Part shown: one piece after another, positions 5,142-7,521 of the stretch
Position numbering within the stretch: the stretch's first letter is position 1
How the letters are laid out: the number at the start of each line of letters is the position of its first letter
Assembly (NCBI GenBank): GCA_026397575.1
Contig: JAPLUP010000341.1
Location: forward strand, 1-7,521
Source: Candidatus Zixiibacteriota bacterium
GTDB taxonomy: Bacteria > Zixibacteria > MSB-5A5 > CAIYYT01
Direction: 5' to 3'
DNA length: 7,521 nucleotides
Position numbers and translations under genes: made by a program
Notes under the pieces: model-generated
Database searches by the model: none
What the model was told of the DNA's origin: nothing
The model's input: only the letters and a program-made list of their open reading frames with translations

Positions 5142-7220
5142 CTATTCTTCGCCTTTGCGGGTAGCCTGATAGGCGGCCATTACCTTCTCGGCATATTCCT
5201 TTGGAACCGGCTCGTAGTGGCTGAACTTCTGACTGTGTCGTCCACGACCTCCGGTCATGGAACGCAGTGAAGTTGAATACTTGAATAGCTCCGCCAAAGG
5301 CGCTTGCGCCTTGATGCGCTGGTATTTGCCGGCCGGCTCCATACCCATGATTTTGCCGCGCCGGGAAGACATATCTCCCATAACGTCGCCGGTGTTGCCG
5401 TCGGGCGCCACGATTTCGAGATCGTAGATCGGCTCCAACAAAACCGGATTGCATTCCAGGAAGCCGCTCTTGAAGGCGATTGAACCGGCGATTTTGAAGG
5501 CCATGTCGGAGGAGTCGACCGTGTGGTACGAACCATAGTACAGAGTAACGCGCAGATCGACAACCTGATTGCCGGAGAGAGCGCCCTCGATCATTGACTC
5601 GATAACGCCCTTTTCGACCGAAGGCACAAACTTTGCCGGAATCGCGCCCCCCGTGATGGCATCGACAAACTCAAAACCTTTGCCGCGCGGCAGCGGTTCA
5701 ATACGAATCGAAACATCGCCATACTGTCCGCGACCACCGCTTTGTTTCTTATAGCGATGCTGAATTTCGGTTTTCTTGCTGATTGTCTCGCGATACGGGA
5801 TTTTGGGTTGCTCTAGTTCAACGTCTATGCCATAGGCGTTCTTTAGCTTCTTAATGATGACATCCAGATGCAGTTCGCCTTGGCCGTGCAGGATGGTCTG
5901 CTTCAATTCCGGGTTGACCTCCACTACGAAGGTCGGATCTTCCGTGCGAAGCGTCGCCAAGCCGGTAGCCATCTTTTCCTCATCACCCTTGGATGTGGTG
6001 TGAATGGCGAAGTCAATGGTGGGCGCCGGAAACTCCACTGGAGGTACTTGCACCGCTTCTTTTCTGTCGCAGAGCGTATCGCCGGTGTGAGTGTCTTTGA
6101 GTTTGACCAGCGCGCCGATATCGCCGGCGTGGACGATAGCCATGTCAACACGCTCCTTGCCCCGGAGCGCGAATATCTGTCCGATCTTCTCACTGGAATT
6201 GCGCGTCGAATTGAAGACTTCGTCACCGACGTGGATAACGCCGGAATAGATTCGGAACAGGTTCAACTCGCCGACGTGCCTCTCAGCGATAGTCTTGAAT
6301 ACAAAGGCACAGACTGGCTGGCTGTCCCCAGCCTTGAGCGAAACAACCTTGTCACCTTTCATGACGCTGAATTCCGCGATGTCAGCAGGTGACGAAAAGA
6401 ACTGGATGGCAAAATCAAGCAGCGGCAGGGCGCCCTTGTTGGTCGTGGAGGACGTCACGAAAACTGGGAAAAGCAGGCGCTTGCTTATGGCCTTTTTCAG
6501 TCCCATCTTGATTTCATTGGGTGACAACTCGCCGGCCTCGAAAAACTTCTCCAGTAACGCATCGTCGGCTTCCGCGGCAGCTTCCGTCAGCTTGTCCTTG
6601 GCCCCTTTGCACTTGGCTTCCATGTCGCCGGGAATGGGAATCTCATAGATCGAGCCATCGGCGGCGAACTCGTAGCCCTTCATCTTGAGCACGTCGACAA
6701 ATCCCTTGAAGGTGAGGGCTTCACCGATCGGAATTTGCACGGGCAACGCGCGGGGACTAAGCAGGTCTTGCACCTTCGCGAGGACATCGTTATATTTTAC
6801 ATGTTCTTTTTCGATCTTGTTGATCACCACCGCAAGCGGACTGTGATACTTCTCAGCCAGGTCGAATGCATACTCGGAACCCGATTCCGGCCCACCAAAA
6901 CCGTCGACAACCAACAGGGCAGTGTCAACTACGCGCATACCGCTGACCACTTCGCCGGCAAAGTCGGAATAGCCGGGCAAATCGAGAATGTTGATCTTAT
7001 GGCTCTTGTATTCACAATGGAGGAAAACGCCGGAGATCGAGATTCTGCGTCTGATCTCCTCTTCCGTATAGTCGGAAGCGGTTGAACCGTCGTCGACTTT
7101 TCCGAGTCGCGAGACTGCTTTGGCGGAAAACAAAAGCGACTCGGCAAGTGAAGTCTTGCCGCTTCCTCCGTGGCCGACTAAAGCGATATTGCGAATCTGA
7201 TCAGCTAAGTATTCTTTCAA
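5142..7220 (-). CDS. Elongation factor G-like translational GTPase (EF-G-2 type)
   Basis: This 692-residue protein has the full five-domain layout of EF-G and should bind the ribosome and GTP in the cytoplasm. Its G domain carries the P-loop G16-HGGSGKT23, a switch I R57-RRISI with Ser61 where Thr is usual, D80-LPGY84 in place of DTPGH, and N134-KIE in place of NKxD. Domain II follows near 295-380, domain III near 400-470, domain IV with KKQSGGRGQYGD (Q493-D502) and domain V from about 597 (LLEPIYDLEIVAP, SSRRGKIMGME), ending in FSHYEPVP. These features match the EF-G-like/EF-G-2 group typified by Thermus thermophilus EF-G-2, which also has Tyr for the catalytic His, rather than the main EF-G. 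A canonical fusA is therefore expected elsewhere. The start is TTG at 7220 with AGGAG 8 bases upstream; there is no internal Met before the P-loop. Whether it performs translocation, recycling or a stress role is not known. Confidence 0.9.
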   Translation of the reverse strand: MKEYLADQIRNIALVGHGGSGKTSLAESLLFSAKAVSRLGKVDDGSTASDYTEEEIRRRISISGVFLHCEYKSHKINILDLPGYSDFAGEVVSGMRVVDTALLVVDGFGGPESGSEYAFDLAEKYHSPLAVVINKIEKEHVKYNDVLAKVQDLLSPRALPVQIPIGEALTFKGFVDVLKMKGYEFAADGSIYEIPIPGDMEAKCKGAKDKLTEAAAEADDALLEKFFEAGELSPNEIKMGLKKAISKRLLFPVFVTSSTTNKGALPLLDFAIQFFSSPADIAEFSVMKGDKVVSLKAGDSQPVCAFVFKTIAERHVGELNLFRIYSGVIHVGDEVFNSTRNSSEKIGQIFALRGKERVDMAIVHAGDIGALVKLKDTHTGDTLCDRKEAVQVPPVEFPAPTIDFAIHTTSKGDEEKMATGLATLRTEDPTFVVEVNPELKQTILHGQGELHLDVIIKKLKNAYGIDVELEQPKIPYRETISKKTEIQHRYKKQSGGRGQYGDVSIRIEPLPRGKGFEFVDAITGGAIPAKFVPSVEKGVIESMIEGALSGNQVVDLRVTLYYGSYHTVDSSDMAFKIAGSIAFKSGFLECNPVLLEPIYDLEIVAPDGNTGDVMGDMSSRRGKIMGMEPAGKYQRIKAQAPLAELFKYSTSLRSMTGGRGRHSQKFSHYEPVPKEYAEKVMAAYQATRKGEE

Positions 7221-7265
7221 AGCAAGCTCTCCTATCCCATAAAATCAAGGCAAACATAGTTGTGC

Positions 7266-7294
7266 AGATTACCAAACGGATCAGTCCTTGTCAA
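7266..7294 (-). promoter_or_regulatory. Putative promoter of the EF-G-like gene
   Basis: On the minus strand a perfect TTGACA (plus 7289-7294) is followed after 17 bases by TAATCT (7266-7271; weak, three of six). The -35 lies within the last codons of the upstream membrane-protein gene. The expected leader is about 40 bases. A TATGTTTG sequence 11 bases further downstream fits the Bacteroidota-type TAnnTTTG element and is an alternative. Confidence 0.45.
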
Positions 7295-7521
7295 CCGAAT
7301 TATCGCCATCCGCCCGCCCGATTCCCGTAGTTTTGCGGGCAAAACGCCAATGAATCAGGAAAATCGGCAAACAGACAATGACAATTATCAACTGATTAAC
7401 CAGATTTCGTCTTGCACCCATCTTTTCGGCCCGGATAGTGGTTGCTCGATGTGAGTTCCAGCGCCGCTGCCATTCCTCATCGGAGTACACAACTGGCTTG
7501 CCGGTGCTGTCCGTCGGAGCC
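7281..7521 (-). CDS. Unidentified one-helix membrane protein, C-terminal fragment
   Basis: The frame is open to the right edge, so the true start is outside the window; a GTG at 7490 is an unlikely start because the frame continues upstream without a stop and no good ribosome site precedes it. The 80 visible residues begin APTDSTGKPVVYSDEEWQRR, run through a charged stretch (HRATTIRAEKMGARRN), then one hydrophobic helix LVNQLIIVIVCLPIFLIHW and a basic-to-acidic tail ending in DNSVDKD. The Arg-rich flanks suggest a membrane-anchored C-terminus. I do not recognise the family. It ends 60 bases before the EF-G-like start with no terminator seen, so some read-through into that gene is possible. 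Confidence 0.6.
   Translation of the reverse strand, partial: APTDSTGKPVVYSDEEWQRRWNSHRATTIRAEKMGARRNLVNQLIIVIVCLPIFLIHWRFARKTTGIGRADGDNSVDKD

Noticed and set aside
5868..6392. Plus-strand open frame of 174 codons opposite the EF-G-like gene
   Set aside because: It is antisense to a well-conserved translation factor; the frame is a by-product of the codon use of that gene.
7328..7345. Inverted repeat TTTTGC-GG-GCAAAA
   Set aside because: The loop is too small for a stable hairpin and the repeat lies within the coding part of the membrane-protein fragment.

Overview
The window looks like chromosomal DNA of a Gram-negative bacterium. Four consecutive minus-strand genes encode small proteins with a signal peptide and a predicted outer-membrane beta-barrel. 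One of them fits the PorT-like barrel family (OMP_b-brl_2 type), which is common in Bacteroidota and related FCB-group phyla. An FCB-type candidate phylum is my best guess, but the sequence does not settle the taxonomy. I see no phage, IS, integrase, CRISPR, tRNA or rRNA signal.

Layout. On the plus strand, 79-1782 encodes an AMP-forming long-chain acyl-CoA synthetase behind a sigma70-like promoter so close to the ATG that the mRNA may be leaderless. It converges, with a 30-base gap, on a minus-strand block. Read in the direction of transcription (right to left), that block is: the 3' end of an unidentified one-helix membrane protein (7281-7521); an EF-G-2 type translational GTPase with a TTG start (5142-7220) and a strong intrinsic terminator; barrel gene X (4339-4902); barrel gene Y (3673-4260) and its terminator; a 52-codon chimeric remnant (3327-3485); barrel gene Y' (2615-3277) and its terminator; and barrel gene Z (1813-2406).

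The main result is the architecture of the barrel cluster. The segment 2382-3461 is repeated as 3461-4437 in direct orientation. The two copies share an intergenic promoter block, a terminator hairpin, the sequence just upstream of the barrel gene, and the last codons of gene X. The remnant at 3327-3485 sits exactly where the copies meet: its first eight codons match the start of gene Z and the rest matches the end of gene X. This is what a tandem duplication with one end in Z and the other in X would leave. The non-coding flanks are clearly alike, in places nearly identical, yet the two barrel genes inside them (Y and Y') are only remotely similar. That suggests replacement of the central gene or very fast divergence of the surface proteins.

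How the genes may work together. The barrel genes form a local family of surface proteins, probably expressed from at least two or three promoters with terminators between them. The EF-G-like protein and the acyl-CoA synthetase are housekeeping-type neighbours with no evident functional link to the barrels.
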